The notes under the pieces: generated by a model
Seen by the model: only the letters and a program-made list of their open reading frames with translations
Databases searched by the model: none
What the model was told of the DNA's origin: nothing
Source: Halothiobacillus neapolitanus c2
GTDB taxonomy: Bacteria > Pseudomonadota > Gammaproteobacteria > Halothiobacillales > Halothiobacillaceae
Reading direction: 5' to 3'
Assembly: GCF_000024765.1 (NCBI RefSeq)
Contig: NC_013422.1
Coordinates: 1,941,501 to 2,005,500, forward strand
DNA: 64,000 nucleotides
Translations under genes and position numbers: made by a program
In this document: piece by piece, positions 37,978-45,849 of the stretch
Position numbering within the stretch: the stretch's first letter is position 1
How the letters are laid out: each line of letters starts with the position of its first letter

Positions 37978-38097
37978 GGGCACCTCGAAATACCCGTGAT
38001 TCGTCGTTCCCGCGAAAGCAGGAACCCAGAAAAATCAAGGCGCTGGATTCCCGCCTACGCGGGAATGACGGGTTTTTCTAACTTCCCAATAGTGCCC
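37978..38097. repeat. palindromic dispersed repeat, copy 1 (MITE-like)
   Basis: About 120 bp nearly identical to 57763-57872; roughly 96 of the first 99 positions match. It holds two convergent hairpin motifs of the type CGTTCCCGCGAAAGC-GGAA and ATTCCCGCCTACGCGGGAAT. Its ends are partly inverted (GGGCAC and GTGCCC). This is the widespread intergenic nonautonomous palindrome family of proteobacteria. Copy 1 has extra bases near its right end and sits between the pilU-like gene and fccA. Confidence 0.9.
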
Positions 38098-38557
38098 CTC
38101 ATGCTTGTTCAGCAAACGACTGAATTTATTTTTTGGGTGCGTTGAATAACGCCACCACGACATTTCAAAGGGTGTATCTCGGGATATCCGAGCACAGCAC
38201 CACCCCACCTCAATTATAAGAAATATCTATAGCAATCCCCGTAAAGAACCCAATCAACCGACATCACGTCGCGCTAACAACAAATATCCTCATGAATATC
38301 GAAGTCAATAAATAGCACGTAAAACCATACATAATGGGGGAAAGGGCGATTTTCGACGCCCAGCCATCCGAATTGTCATAAATAGAATTTTGTCGATATT
38401 TTTCTTTATTAATAAATAAATCTTATCTAAAATAATCTCTGATGGATGAGCAGATCGGGGCAATCAGGTCGCAATTTCAACCGGGCAAGCTTTCTGGCAA
38501 AGCAAGCCAATGCGCGATCGACTCATCGAGTAACTCCAACAAAGAGGTATGTCTGAC
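38098..38557 (+). other. AT-rich leader/promoter region of the fcc locus
   Basis: About 460 bp upstream of fccA, with a marked A/T rise between about 38200 and 38450 compared with the genes on either side. It contains a small hairpin (GGGCG and CGCCC, 38344-38361) and a T/A-rich run at 38400-38435 that would suit a promoter. No gene is recognised. Strong AT upstream tracts and distance suggest tight control of the fcc operon, but I cannot name the regulator. Confidence 0.5.
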
Positions 38558-38908
38558 ATGAACTACTCGCTTACAGGAATCCTGGGCGCCGCTCTCGGTC
38601 TTGCTCTTCTGCCCCAAACCGCTGCGGCAGAAACAGCAAATAACCTTGCTCAATCCCCCCGCAGCGCCATGCTCGCGCAAACCTGTGCCGGTTGTCATGG
38701 CACGCAAGGTTATCTGCAAAACAACGCATTCATGCCCTTGGCCGGCATGCCGCCGACCCAGTTTGTGACTGCAATGAAGTCGTTTGCCGATGGCTCTCGT
38801 CCATCAACGGTCATGGGACCGCTGGCACAAGCATTTTCGGCGGAGGAAATACAGGCCATGGCCGCGTATTTCGCCCAATTCCCTAAAGACGCAACTGAAG
38901 CGAAGTGA
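38558..38908 (+). CDS. fccA: monoheme cytochrome c subunit of flavocytochrome c sulfide dehydrogenase
   Basis: A 116-residue exported cytochrome c. The signal peptide cleaves after TAAA (about residue 24). Heme is bound at Cys43, Cys46 and His47 (CAGCH), and a Met ligand could come from the MPLAGMPP segment. Only one heme motif is present, as in the small monoheme FccA of green sulfur bacteria, not the diheme form of Allochromatium. The start at 38558 was preferred to 38549 because the AAAGAGG site lies 10 bp before it but only 1 bp before the other. fccB follows 8 bp later. Confidence 0.9.
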   Translation: MNYSLTGILGAALGLALLPQTAAAETANNLAQSPRSAMLAQTCAGCHGTQGYLQNNAFMPLAGMPPTQFVTAMKSFADGSRPSTVMGPLAQAFSAEEIQAMAAYFAQFPKDATEAK

Positions 38909-38916
38909 GGCCGAGC

Positions 38917-40275
38917 ATGAACACAATGAATCGTCGTAATTTCCTGAAACTGACTACCGCGGCAACCGCAGCGGCCGCAACGTTTGGTGCAGGCTCGGCA
39001 GTCGCCAAAGACGCGCCTCATGTCGTTGTGATTGGTGGCGGCGTTGGTGGAGCTACGTTCGCCAAATACATGAAAATGTATTCACCAGAAACCCACGTCA
39101 CCATCATCGAGAAAAACAAGGAATACCAGCGACCCTACGGTTCGAGCGAAGTGATTGTTGGCCGCATCGGGATGAACGACATCACCATTTCCTACGATGA
39201 TCTCAAAAACAAACATGGGGTTAATTTTGTTTTCGATACCGTCACCGGCGTCGATTACGACAAACGTGAAGTCAAAACCGCTGGCGGTACAACCCTTAAA
39301 TACGATCGTTTGCTCGTAGCGCCGGGCGTTTCGTTCGATTACAGCCAGATACCCGGCATGGATTCGAACGAGGCACAATCGAAAATCGTCCACGGTTGGG
39401 ATGCAGGCGACCAACTGCTCACACTGCAAAAACAACTTCAAGCCGTACCGGTCGATGGAACGGTCGTGGTCATCCCGCCGCCAAATCCCTATCGCTGCCC
39501 GCCCGGCCCGTACGAACGTTCCGGCCTGATCGCCCAGTGGTTTATTAATCGCGGCGATAAGAACGCCAAAGTCATCATTCTTGACCCAAAAAACGGCTTT
39601 ACCGTCGATCGCACCATGTTGCAAGCATGGAACCGGCTGTATGGTTTTAATCTGCCAGAAAGCTTCAAGGGTTATACCGCCGAGGAACGCGCCACATTCA
39701 AAAAATACGATACGCACGGAAAAATCCAGTGGGTTACCGCCGACGAAGGCGGCCGCGTAGTCAAAATCGACCCCGCCACGATGACCGTTGAAACCGAAGT
39801 GAGTGTATTCAAGGCCGACATGATCAATCTGATTCCGCCGCTCAAGGCCGGAAAAATCGCTCTGGACATGGGCTTGGCAGATAAATCCGGCTGGTGCCCC
39901 GTCGATCAAAAAACATTCGAATCTACCATCCAGCCGAATGTGCATGTGATCGGGGATGCCTGCATTGCAGGCCAAATGCCTAAATCCGGCTACGCGGCCA
40001 ACAGCCAAGCCAAAGTTGCGGCGCTACAGATCAAGGCGTTGCTGGCAGGCCAAGAACCGATTGAGCCGGCATTCCAGAACACCTGTTACGCACTGGCGGG
40101 CCGAGACGACTATGGCATGTTCGTTGCGGATTTCTTCCGCCTCAAGAACGGCGTCATCACACGCGATGACTATCCGCGTTATCTGCCATTCAAAGCAAGT
40201 GATGCGCAATACCAATTGTCGGCGGTTTATCTGCATGCCTGGATGAAGAGTTTCACAGAAGACATTTTTTCGTGA
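38917..40275 (+). CDS. fccB: flavocytochrome c sulfide dehydrogenase, flavin subunit (FccB/SoxF family)
   Basis: A 452-residue exported flavoprotein that oxidises sulfide and passes electrons to its cytochrome. It has a Tat signal (RRNFLK, 6-11), the FAD Rossmann motif VVVIGGGVGGAT and the redox-active disulfide pair Cys194 (RCPPGPYER) and Cys327 (GWCPVD). GDACIA follows. The position that carries the covalent FAD-linking Cys in Allochromatium reads Pro here (RPYGSSEV), so the flavin is probably held noncovalently. ATG 38917 follows GAGG; a GTG at 38905 is possible. Confidence 0.92.
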   Translation: MNTMNRRNFLKLTTAATAAAATFGAGSAVAKDAPHVVVIGGGVGGATFAKYMKMYSPETHVTIIEKNKEYQRPYGSSEVIVGRIGMNDITISYDDLKNKHGVNFVFDTVTGVDYDKREVKTAGGTTLKYDRLLVAPGVSFDYSQIPGMDSNEAQSKIVHGWDAGDQLLTLQKQLQAVPVDGTVVVIPPPNPYRCPPGPYERSGLIAQWFINRGDKNAKVIILDPKNGFTVDRTMLQAWNRLYGFNLPESFKGYTAEERATFKKYDTHGKIQWVTADEGGRVVKIDPATMTVETEVSVFKADMINLIPPLKAGKIALDMGLADKSGWCPVDQKTFESTIQPNVHVIGDACIAGQMPKSGYAANSQAKVAALQIKALLAGQEPIEPAFQNTCYALAGRDDYGMFVADFFRLKNGVITRDDYPRYLPFKASDAQYQLSAVYLHAWMKSFTEDIFS

Positions 40276-40321
40276 TGAAGGGGTCTTTGCGGTCACCTGT
40301 TACCGACAAAGCAAAATAAAA

Positions 40322-40378
40322 AAAAGGGGCAAGCCTTTCGTGATGGGTCGTTAACCTCACCCAAGCAAAGCCCCTTTT
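40322..40378 (+). terminator. long-loop inverted repeat between fccB and the oxidase-like genes
   Basis: A perfect 9-bp repeat (AAAAGGGGC and GCCCCTTTT; 40322-40330 and 40370-40378) encloses 39 nt with a further small G/C pairing inside. The right arm runs into T-rich DNA, so it may be a partial terminator that lowers expression of the downstream genes, or an RNA-processing site. Confidence 0.5.
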
Positions 40379-40404
40379 CAGTCTTAAAAGACGGGAGTCA
40401 TACG

Positions 40405-41886
40405 ATGGACCTAATTGGTTTATATCCCACCTGGTACGAACCGGGTATCGGCAGCGGCTGGGTGATCGGCATCATCGCCACCATCCATGTGCTTTTCTCA
40501 CACACCGCCGTTGGCGCGGCCCTACTGTTCACTTATCTGGCCTATTTAGGCTATCGTGACGACCGGCCGGAACTGCTCGATTTCATTAAGAAATACGGCC
40601 TGTTCCTGCTGGTCTTCTCTTACATTCTGGGTTCGATTACCGGCCCGGGCATTTGGTATTCGACTACGGTCGGCAGCCCGCGTGGCATTTCGGCACTCAT
40701 CCATAACTTCGTCTGGAAATGGGCGACCGAATGGGTATTCTTCGTCATCGAAGTCGTTGGCGTGTACATGATGGTGTACCTCGTCGGCAAAGTGGATAAA
40801 GCCACCTACCTGCGCATTGCCATTACCTTCGGCATGGCCTCGTTTGCCACCATGTTGGCCATCGTCGGCATTCTATCGTTCATGATGGAACCGGGCATGC
40901 CGGATTGGGCCGAAAAAGGTGGTTATCTGTTGGGCTTCTATGGTGATAACACCTTCGCTCAGTTGGCCATTCGAATTGCCTTCATGTTCACCATGACAGC
41001 GGTAGTTGGCGGCATTGTGGTTGCCGGCTTGAAAGATCAGGTGTTCAAAACCTGGCTGGCTCGCCGCTTGGCCGTTCTGGGTATTGTTTCAACGGTTGTG
41101 GGTATTGCATTTTACCCTTGGTATCTCAACACCTTGCCCGCCCAAGCCCAGATTGTGATGGAAAATCGCATTCCGGATTATTACGGCACGGCGATTTTGA
41201 CGGTCTTGTTGTCAACGATTGCGTACTTTGCATTCACGCTGTTCAAGCCGCGCATGTTGACGGCCTCGATTGCCGGTTTTGCCACCCTGTCGATCTTGAT
41301 CTTGGGCTTGTTCCCCGGTGAAACCATTCGCGAATCGGCACGCAAACCGTTCGTGGCCGGTGAGTACCTGTACTCGAATCAGGTCATCGCCAAAGATGTG
41401 CCCGGCATGACGATCAAATCGGAAATCCCAACGCTGGAAAAAGTCGGCTTTACGCACGCCTCGGTTTTCTGGCCAGAAACGCAGCGTGATATCACAGTCA
41501 ACAACGCGCATGAAGTGGGCCGTACGCTGGCTATCGCCGCCTGCAGTAACTGTCATTCGCTCTCGCCTACCGGCATCCGTCCCATTGCGGGCTATTTTGG
41601 CGGCATGACCGATATCCCACGCATCAAGACGTATCTCTTGGGCGCACTGGCTACCGGCAACACCATGTACATGCCAAAAATCCCGCTGCAAGACAAAGAA
41701 GCGGAAGCACTGGCGCTGTATTTAGCCAGTTTGGCTGACCCGACAGTCGTCGCGCGCTATATCGAAGAAAACAGCAAAACAGCGGATGCACCGCAAAAAG
41801 TGCTGCCAGCCATCGACGATAAAACAGCCGCATCGCCCGTTGCCCGCGCGCATGTTTCTTTCTTAACTACTGGTTCAGAGGAGTAA
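40405..41886 (+). CDS. cytochrome bd-superfamily-like membrane subunit fused to cytochrome c
   Basis: A 493-residue protein with about eight membrane helices in residues 1-300, then a cytochrome c domain with CxxCH at 380-384 (CSNCH). Helical His28, His33 and His100 and Glu109/Glu116 (TEWVFFVIEV) recall the heme- and proton-site residues of CydA, and RESARKPF echoes the CydA RxPW region. It lacks an evident quinol-binding loop. It resembles cytochrome bd superfamily members with a C-terminal heme c described from genome surveys. Electron donor, hemes and acceptor are unproved. It starts 129 bp after fccB with site GGGAG and its stop is 4 bp before subunit II. Confidence 0.7.
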   Translation: MDLIGLYPTWYEPGIGSGWVIGIIATIHVLFSHTAVGAALLFTYLAYLGYRDDRPELLDFIKKYGLFLLVFSYILGSITGPGIWYSTTVGSPRGISALIHNFVWKWATEWVFFVIEVVGVYMMVYLVGKVDKATYLRIAITFGMASFATMLAIVGILSFMMEPGMPDWAEKGGYLLGFYGDNTFAQLAIRIAFMFTMTAVVGGIVVAGLKDQVFKTWLARRLAVLGIVSTVVGIAFYPWYLNTLPAQAQIVMENRIPDYYGTAILTVLLSTIAYFAFTLFKPRMLTASIAGFATLSILILGLFPGETIRESARKPFVAGEYLYSNQVIAKDVPGMTIKSEIPTLEKVGFTHASVFWPETQRDITVNNAHEVGRTLAIAACSNCHSLSPTGIRPIAGYFGGMTDIPRIKTYLLGALATGNTMYMPKIPLQDKEAEALALYLASLADPTVVARYIEENSKTADAPQKVLPAIDDKTAASPVARAHVSFLTTGSEE

Positions 41887-41890
41887 CCCG

Positions 41891-43120
41891 ATGGACGCTT
41901 CCATGCTCTACGCGCTGCGCGACCCCCTTGGGGTTCCGGCTGCGCCCATTATCTTCCTGCTTTTAGGCGTATTGACCTGGGCGTTGCACATTGCAGCCGT
42001 CCACGTTCTGTTGGGCGCATCAGGTTTGACTTTATTCGGCTCGCTGAACAAAAACCCGCATTGGCGCCGCCTGGCCGATGCCATGGTCAGCACCGCAAAA
42101 ATCGCGGTTTCCGTTGCCATCGTGTTAGGCGTGGCGCCCTTGCTGTTCGTGCAGGTTATTTACGATCCGTTCTGGTACACCTCCAACGTGCTATCGGCTT
42201 GGTGGGTGATCGGGTTCATCGCGTTTTTGATAATCGGCAGTTTGCTGCTGTTTACCTTCTACGCCTTGAATTCAAGCATGAAAACCCAGCCCAAAACCCG
42301 CTGCCCCGGTGCCATGCTGGCGGCAATCGCGTTCTTCTTGGTTGTGGGCTTCATCATGCATGCCCTATCGGTGCAGATGTTAAAGCCGGAAAAGTGGATG
42401 GAATGGTACGCCCCCGGCGGCATTGTTGACGCATCAGGACGCGCATTACATGCCTACAATTTCTGGCGCTTTGGCTTCTTTATTTCGCTGTCTGCGCCCG
42501 TTATCGGCCTGTGGCTGATTGCCTACCGTCGTTACCTGCTCGGTCGTGAAAACGAAGATCAAGGCTACTTAGCCTTCGTTCGTCGGCTGGCCATGCCGCT
42601 GATCAGCATTGGCGGCATCATCGCCTTGGCGCTGTATGCCGGCTGGATGGCTACCCTGGACCAAAACGTTGCAAGTTTCGCGCTTAGCTTCTGGTCCATC
42701 ATCACCGTTGCCATGCTCCTGCTCGCGGTCGCCGTGCCCTTTGTGCTGAACAAAAAGCTCGATACGGGTTTCTGGGGCTATGTTCCTTTTGCAGTCGGCG
42801 CGGTGGCGTTGATTGTTGTCGGCGCTATGCGTGAAGCCTTGCGTTGGGTCACGCTGTATGGCGTCCATGGCTACAACGCGCTCGACTACAAACTGCACAT
42901 GGATTGGTACAGCACCCTGATGTTCTTCCTAACCTTTGCGGCCATTGGCGGCGCCGTGTTGGCGTACCTGCTCACCGTTTCATGGAAAGCGGGGCAAACC
43001 AAAGGGATGTATGTCGCCTCACCGATGGTCAATCGCATGGGCACGATCGGCATCTCCCTGCTGGCCGTGTGGATTATTCAGTACTTCGCCATTGGTCTCT
43101 GGGTGGCCTACAGCGGTTAA
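41891..43120 (+). CDS. polytopic membrane subunit II of the oxidase-like complex
   Basis: A 409-residue protein with about ten membrane helices and no CxxCH. His53 and His58 (WALHIAAVHVLL) parallel the paired histidines of the first subunit's N-terminus, and MREALRW near residue 315 echoes the REPW-type motif of the cytochrome bd superfamily. So both subunits may be distant homologues of each other. The role as the pseudo-symmetric partner is an inference. The start lies 4 bp after the first subunit's stop with a GAGGAG site inside that gene's end. Confidence 0.65.
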   Translation: MDASMLYALRDPLGVPAAPIIFLLLGVLTWALHIAAVHVLLGASGLTLFGSLNKNPHWRRLADAMVSTAKIAVSVAIVLGVAPLLFVQVIYDPFWYTSNVLSAWWVIGFIAFLIIGSLLLFTFYALNSSMKTQPKTRCPGAMLAAIAFFLVVGFIMHALSVQMLKPEKWMEWYAPGGIVDASGRALHAYNFWRFGFFISLSAPVIGLWLIAYRRYLLGRENEDQGYLAFVRRLAMPLISIGGIIALALYAGWMATLDQNVASFALSFWSIITVAMLLLAVAVPFVLNKKLDTGFWGYVPFAVGAVALIVVGAMREALRWVTLYGVHGYNALDYKLHMDWYSTLMFFLTFAAIGGAVLAYLLTVSWKAGQTKGMYVASPMVNRMGTIGISLLAVWIIQYFAIGLWVAYSG

Positions 43121-43185
43121 TCCTATTTTTCTGAGTTTCACCCGCCGCTCCAACCGAGGCGACGGGCGAATTGGAGTTAAGCATA

Positions 43186-43902
43186 ATGAAAAAAATCACT
43201 TTGGCGTTTTTGTTAAGTCTTGGCAGTGCGAGCTTGGCCGTGGCCGCCGAGCACACGGCGCACGATATTGTTCAGTGGACACCCACCACCTGGGCCGAAG
43301 CGCAACGCGACATGCCGAAAGGCGACGTAGCCGCCGGTGAGAAACTGCACAGCACGATGTTTTGCGCTTCCTGTCATGGCGCAAAGGGAGAGTCGACCAC
43401 CAATAACTGGCCTTCTTTGACCGGACAAAGCGCGGCATACACCTACAAGCAGCTTTTGGATTACAAGAGCCATTTGCGCAACGAAGATGATCGTGCGCAC
43501 ATCATGGTCGTCGTGGCCAAGATGCTCTCCAAGCAAGACATGGCCGATCTAGCCGCTTTTTACGCCGATCAACCATTGCCCTGCCCCAACGGCCTGTCCA
43601 AGCCGGCACCATCCTTGGTTACGGTTGGTGATCCCAAACGCCTGATTACCCCATGCGCCGCCTGTCATGGCGCCAACGGACAGGGCGGCGTCAACGAAAC
43701 CACGGCTCTGCGCGGCATGCCAAGAGACTACTTCATCCGCACCATGGAAATGTTCCGCGAAGGACATCGTAACAACGACACCTTCAAAGGCATGAGCCAA
43801 TTCGCCAAGCCCCTGACCGATCAGGAGATTGCCATGCTCGCGGATTACTATGCCTGTGATGGCAAAAAAGAAACCGCCAGCAACCAAGCCAGCGCGAAAT
43901 AA
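43186..43902 (+). CDS. diheme cytochrome c4-like electron carrier
   Basis: A 238-residue periplasmic cytochrome with a signal peptide (cleavage after AVAA, about residue 21) and two class I domains. Heme motifs are CASCH (60-64) and CAACH (157-161); likely axial Met residues lie in AKMLSK and KGMSQF. The layout is that of cytochrome c4. Last gene of the fccAB-oxidase row and followed by a terminator, it likely shuttles electrons between FccAB and the membrane complex. ATG 43186 was chosen for the GGAG site 11 bp before. Confidence 0.9.
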   Translation: MKKITLAFLLSLGSASLAVAAEHTAHDIVQWTPTTWAEAQRDMPKGDVAAGEKLHSTMFCASCHGAKGESTTNNWPSLTGQSAAYTYKQLLDYKSHLRNEDDRAHIMVVVAKMLSKQDMADLAAFYADQPLPCPNGLSKPAPSLVTVGDPKRLITPCAACHGANGQGGVNETTALRGMPRDYFIRTMEMFREGHRNNDTFKGMSQFAKPLTDQEIAMLADYYACDGKKETASNQASAK

Positions 43903-43925
43903 CTTTTGTTGGGATGCTCAACGAT

Positions 43926-43955
43926 AAAAAACCAAAGCAGCTGATTTGGTTTTTG
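43926..43955. terminator. bidirectional terminator after the cytochrome operon
   Basis: Inverted repeat AAAACCAAA and TTTGGTTTT with an 8-nt centre. A run of A precedes it and a run of T follows, so it would work on either strand. It is 24 bp after the cytochrome c4-like stop. Confidence 0.75.
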
Positions 43956-44049
43956 TAATGAGCACATCCTTCACTAATTATTCAAGAAGGGCGCCTTTGA
44001 CTGAATCGAAGATTTCGATTTAAGAAGTGTCTTGTCGTTCCCTCATCAC

Positions 44050-44080
44050 AATCCCGCCAGTGCTTGACGGGATTTTTTTG
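44050..44080 (+). terminator. rho-independent terminator (second) downstream of the cytochrome operon
   Basis: A 7-bp stem (AATCCCG and CGGGATT) with an 11-nt loop runs into seven T residues. It is 148 bp after the cytochrome gene and before the small hypothetical gene; a short RNA between the two terminators is possible but unsupported. Confidence 0.7.
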
Positions 44081-44135
44081 TTTTAGGCGCAAAATTTGAC
44101 TAAGGTAATACTAAAATTATCTTGCAAAAGACAAT

Positions 44136-44378
44136 TTGGAATACAACGCTTTAATTAAACCAAGTGAAAGTACCAAACCGACGCCCTCAATTATCGGAAC
44201 GGCCATCAGTCAGGCGTTCTTAATTGAGCGCACTGATGTAGAACTAGCTCAGGCAGGCAAAGTGCTGGCATTCGATTTCGATGAACATGGGCAGATCATC
44301 CAAATAGAAGCGGACAGTGCCGCCCTCGCACATCTCTCTCATGTCAAATCAGCCGCTGCTGCTGACTCAGTCTCCTGA
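44136..44378 (+). CDS. small hypothetical protein (uncertain)
   Basis: An 80-codon frame starting with TTG and ending 12 bp inside the convergent yggX gene. The product is soluble, Ala- and acid-rich, with no recognised family, no signal and no Cys. No good ribosome site precedes it. It could be a real small gene or chance; only its position in an otherwise empty 460-bp gap with terminators supports it. Confidence 0.3.
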   Translation: MEYNALIKPSESTKPTPSIIGTAISQAFLIERTDVELAQAGKVLAFDFDEHGQIIQIEADSAALAHLSHVKSAAAADSVS

Positions 44379-44648
44379 CGGCGGCACGTAGCCCTCGGGC
44401 TGAGTTACCTCTCCGCCGCCGAAGAGGAATTTCTCCATTTCTTCCTCAAGAAATTTTCTGGCCTTCGGATCGATTGGCGACAGGCGATACTCGTTGATCA
44501 ACATGGTCTGATGACTACGCCAGGCCAACCAGGCCGATTCGGAAACCTGTTCGAATATCCGCTGCCCCAACTCGCCCGGATAAGGCGGTTTAGCCAGCCC
44601 TTTGGCTTCACATTGCAGACGAGCACAAAATACGACGCGATCATTCAT
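44367..44648 (-). CDS. yggX: Fe(2+)-trafficking protein YggX
   Basis: A 93-residue protein that protects Fe-S enzymes from oxidation. It has the family's [10 protein letters not shown]-terminus with the conserved Cys8, the [10 protein letters not shown] segment and LINEYRL. It lies 22 bp after mutY as in E. coli and Pseudomonas, where both are linked to repair of oxidative damage. Confidence 0.95.
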   Translation of the reverse strand: MNDRVVFCARLQCEAKGLAKPPYPGELGQRIFEQVSESAWLAWRSHQTMLINEYRLSPIDPKARKFLEEEMEKFLFGGGEVTQPEGYVPPSGD

Positions 44649-44670
44649 ATAAATTCCTATTTAATTGGGT

Positions 44671-45816
44671 TTATGGCGTGCATGAACTCTGGGATGACTT
44701 CAGCGCCGGATAGTCCGACAAAAAACGGCTCATTGGTTTGGGCAACCCCAAAAGCGGCGCGCGCGCTGCCAACTCAATCAATGGCAACCAGAGCACATCG
44801 GGATTGTCCTCGACGCTCGATGTGCGAGAAACCACCATGTGATCAATGCGGGCATCGAGCAAATAATGCGTGAATCGATGTTCGAATGTTGTCAAGGGCG
44901 AAGTTGGGCCGCGCTGTTTCAGCCGATGTATCGAAAGCATCGACTGCTGGCCTGAATTATCTTTCGCCTGTTTACCTGAAACGGCCGAATCGAGTGTGTG
45001 TTCCTGCGACACACAGTCATCGGCGGGAATATACTCGGGCAGACACCACAACCCACCCCAGATCCCCGTCGGAGGACGGCGAATCAGCATCAGGCGTTCC
45101 GCTTCATCCTCGATCGCCATGAAGACAGCACGACGGGTCGGCACGGGTTGACGCCTGCGCCGAACGGGCAAGGATTCAACCCGATTGGACGCGAACGCCA
45201 CGCAGTCCGCAGAAACGGGGCAAGCCGAGCATCCCGGCGAATGGCGTGTGCACAGGGTTGCACCGAGATCCATAATAGCCTGCGTGTAATCGGCCACGCG
45301 GGTCTGCGGCGTATGTAATTTGGCAACTTCGTACAGCGCCTGAATAGTCGAAGCCTGCTCGATGGGACGATCTATACCGGCATGGCGTGCCAGCACGCGT
45401 TTAACGTTTCCATCCAGAATCGTTTCCGGCACATCGAATGCCTGCGCCATGATCGCAGCGGCTGTGGAAGGCCCTACACTAGGCAATGCCTGCCAACCGG
45501 CGCGCGTTTCTGGAACGCCTTGCTGCGCCATGATTTGCGCGGCGGCGTGCAGATTGCGGGCGCGGGCGTAATAGCCAAGTCCAGACCACAACGCCAACAC
45601 CTCATCCACCGGTGCGGCAGCCAATACGTCCAACGATGGGAAGCGCTGCATGAATCGATTGAAATACCCGATCACCGTCGCCACTTGCGTTTGCTGCAAC
45701 ATGATCTCGGAGATCCAGACGCGGTAGGGTGTCCTGGGATGCTGCCAGGGCAAATCGTGCCGGCCGTGCCGATCGAACCAGTCGAGCAGGCGGCTGTGAA
45801 AATCGCTTGCCGACAT
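44671..45816 (-). CDS. mutY: A/G-specific adenine glycosylase
   Basis: MutY removes adenine mispaired with 8-oxoguanine. The 381-residue protein has catalytic Glu37 (ISEIMLQQTQV), the helix-hairpin-helix LPSVGPSTAAAI, catalytic Asp135 and the [4Fe-4S] ligands Cys189, Cys196, Cys199 and Cys205. The C-terminal 8-oxoG-recognition domain (about 230-370) is present. It is downstream of asmA and upstream of yggX. Confidence 0.96.
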   Translation of the reverse strand: MSASDFHSRLLDWFDRHGRHDLPWQHPRTPYRVWISEIMLQQTQVATVIGYFNRFMQRFPSLDVLAAAPVDEVLALWSGLGYYARARNLHAAAQIMAQQGVPETRAGWQALPSVGPSTAAAIMAQAFDVPETILDGNVKRVLARHAGIDRPIEQASTIQALYEVAKLHTPQTRVADYTQAIMDLGATLCTRHSPGCSACPVSADCVAFASNRVESLPVRRRRQPVPTRRAVFMAIEDEAERLMLIRRPPTGIWGGLWCLPEYIPADDCVSQEHTLDSAVSGKQAKDNSGQQSMLSIHRLKQRGPTSPLTTFEHRFTHYLLDARIDHMVVSRTSSVEDNPDVLWLPLIELAARAPLLGLPKPMSRFLSDYPALKSSQSSCTP

Positions 45817-45849
45817 TAACGATGACCCAAACTACAACGACAACCCAAA

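Noticed and set aside
37888-38145. 85-codon open frame with PAYAGMTG-type translation
   Set aside because: It is the translation of the palindromic repeat plus flanks; the same frame recurs at 57721-57906. A repeat-encoded frame, not a gene.
44136-44378. Treating the small TTG-start frame as a firm gene
   Set aside because: No ribosome site and no family; listed only at low confidence.
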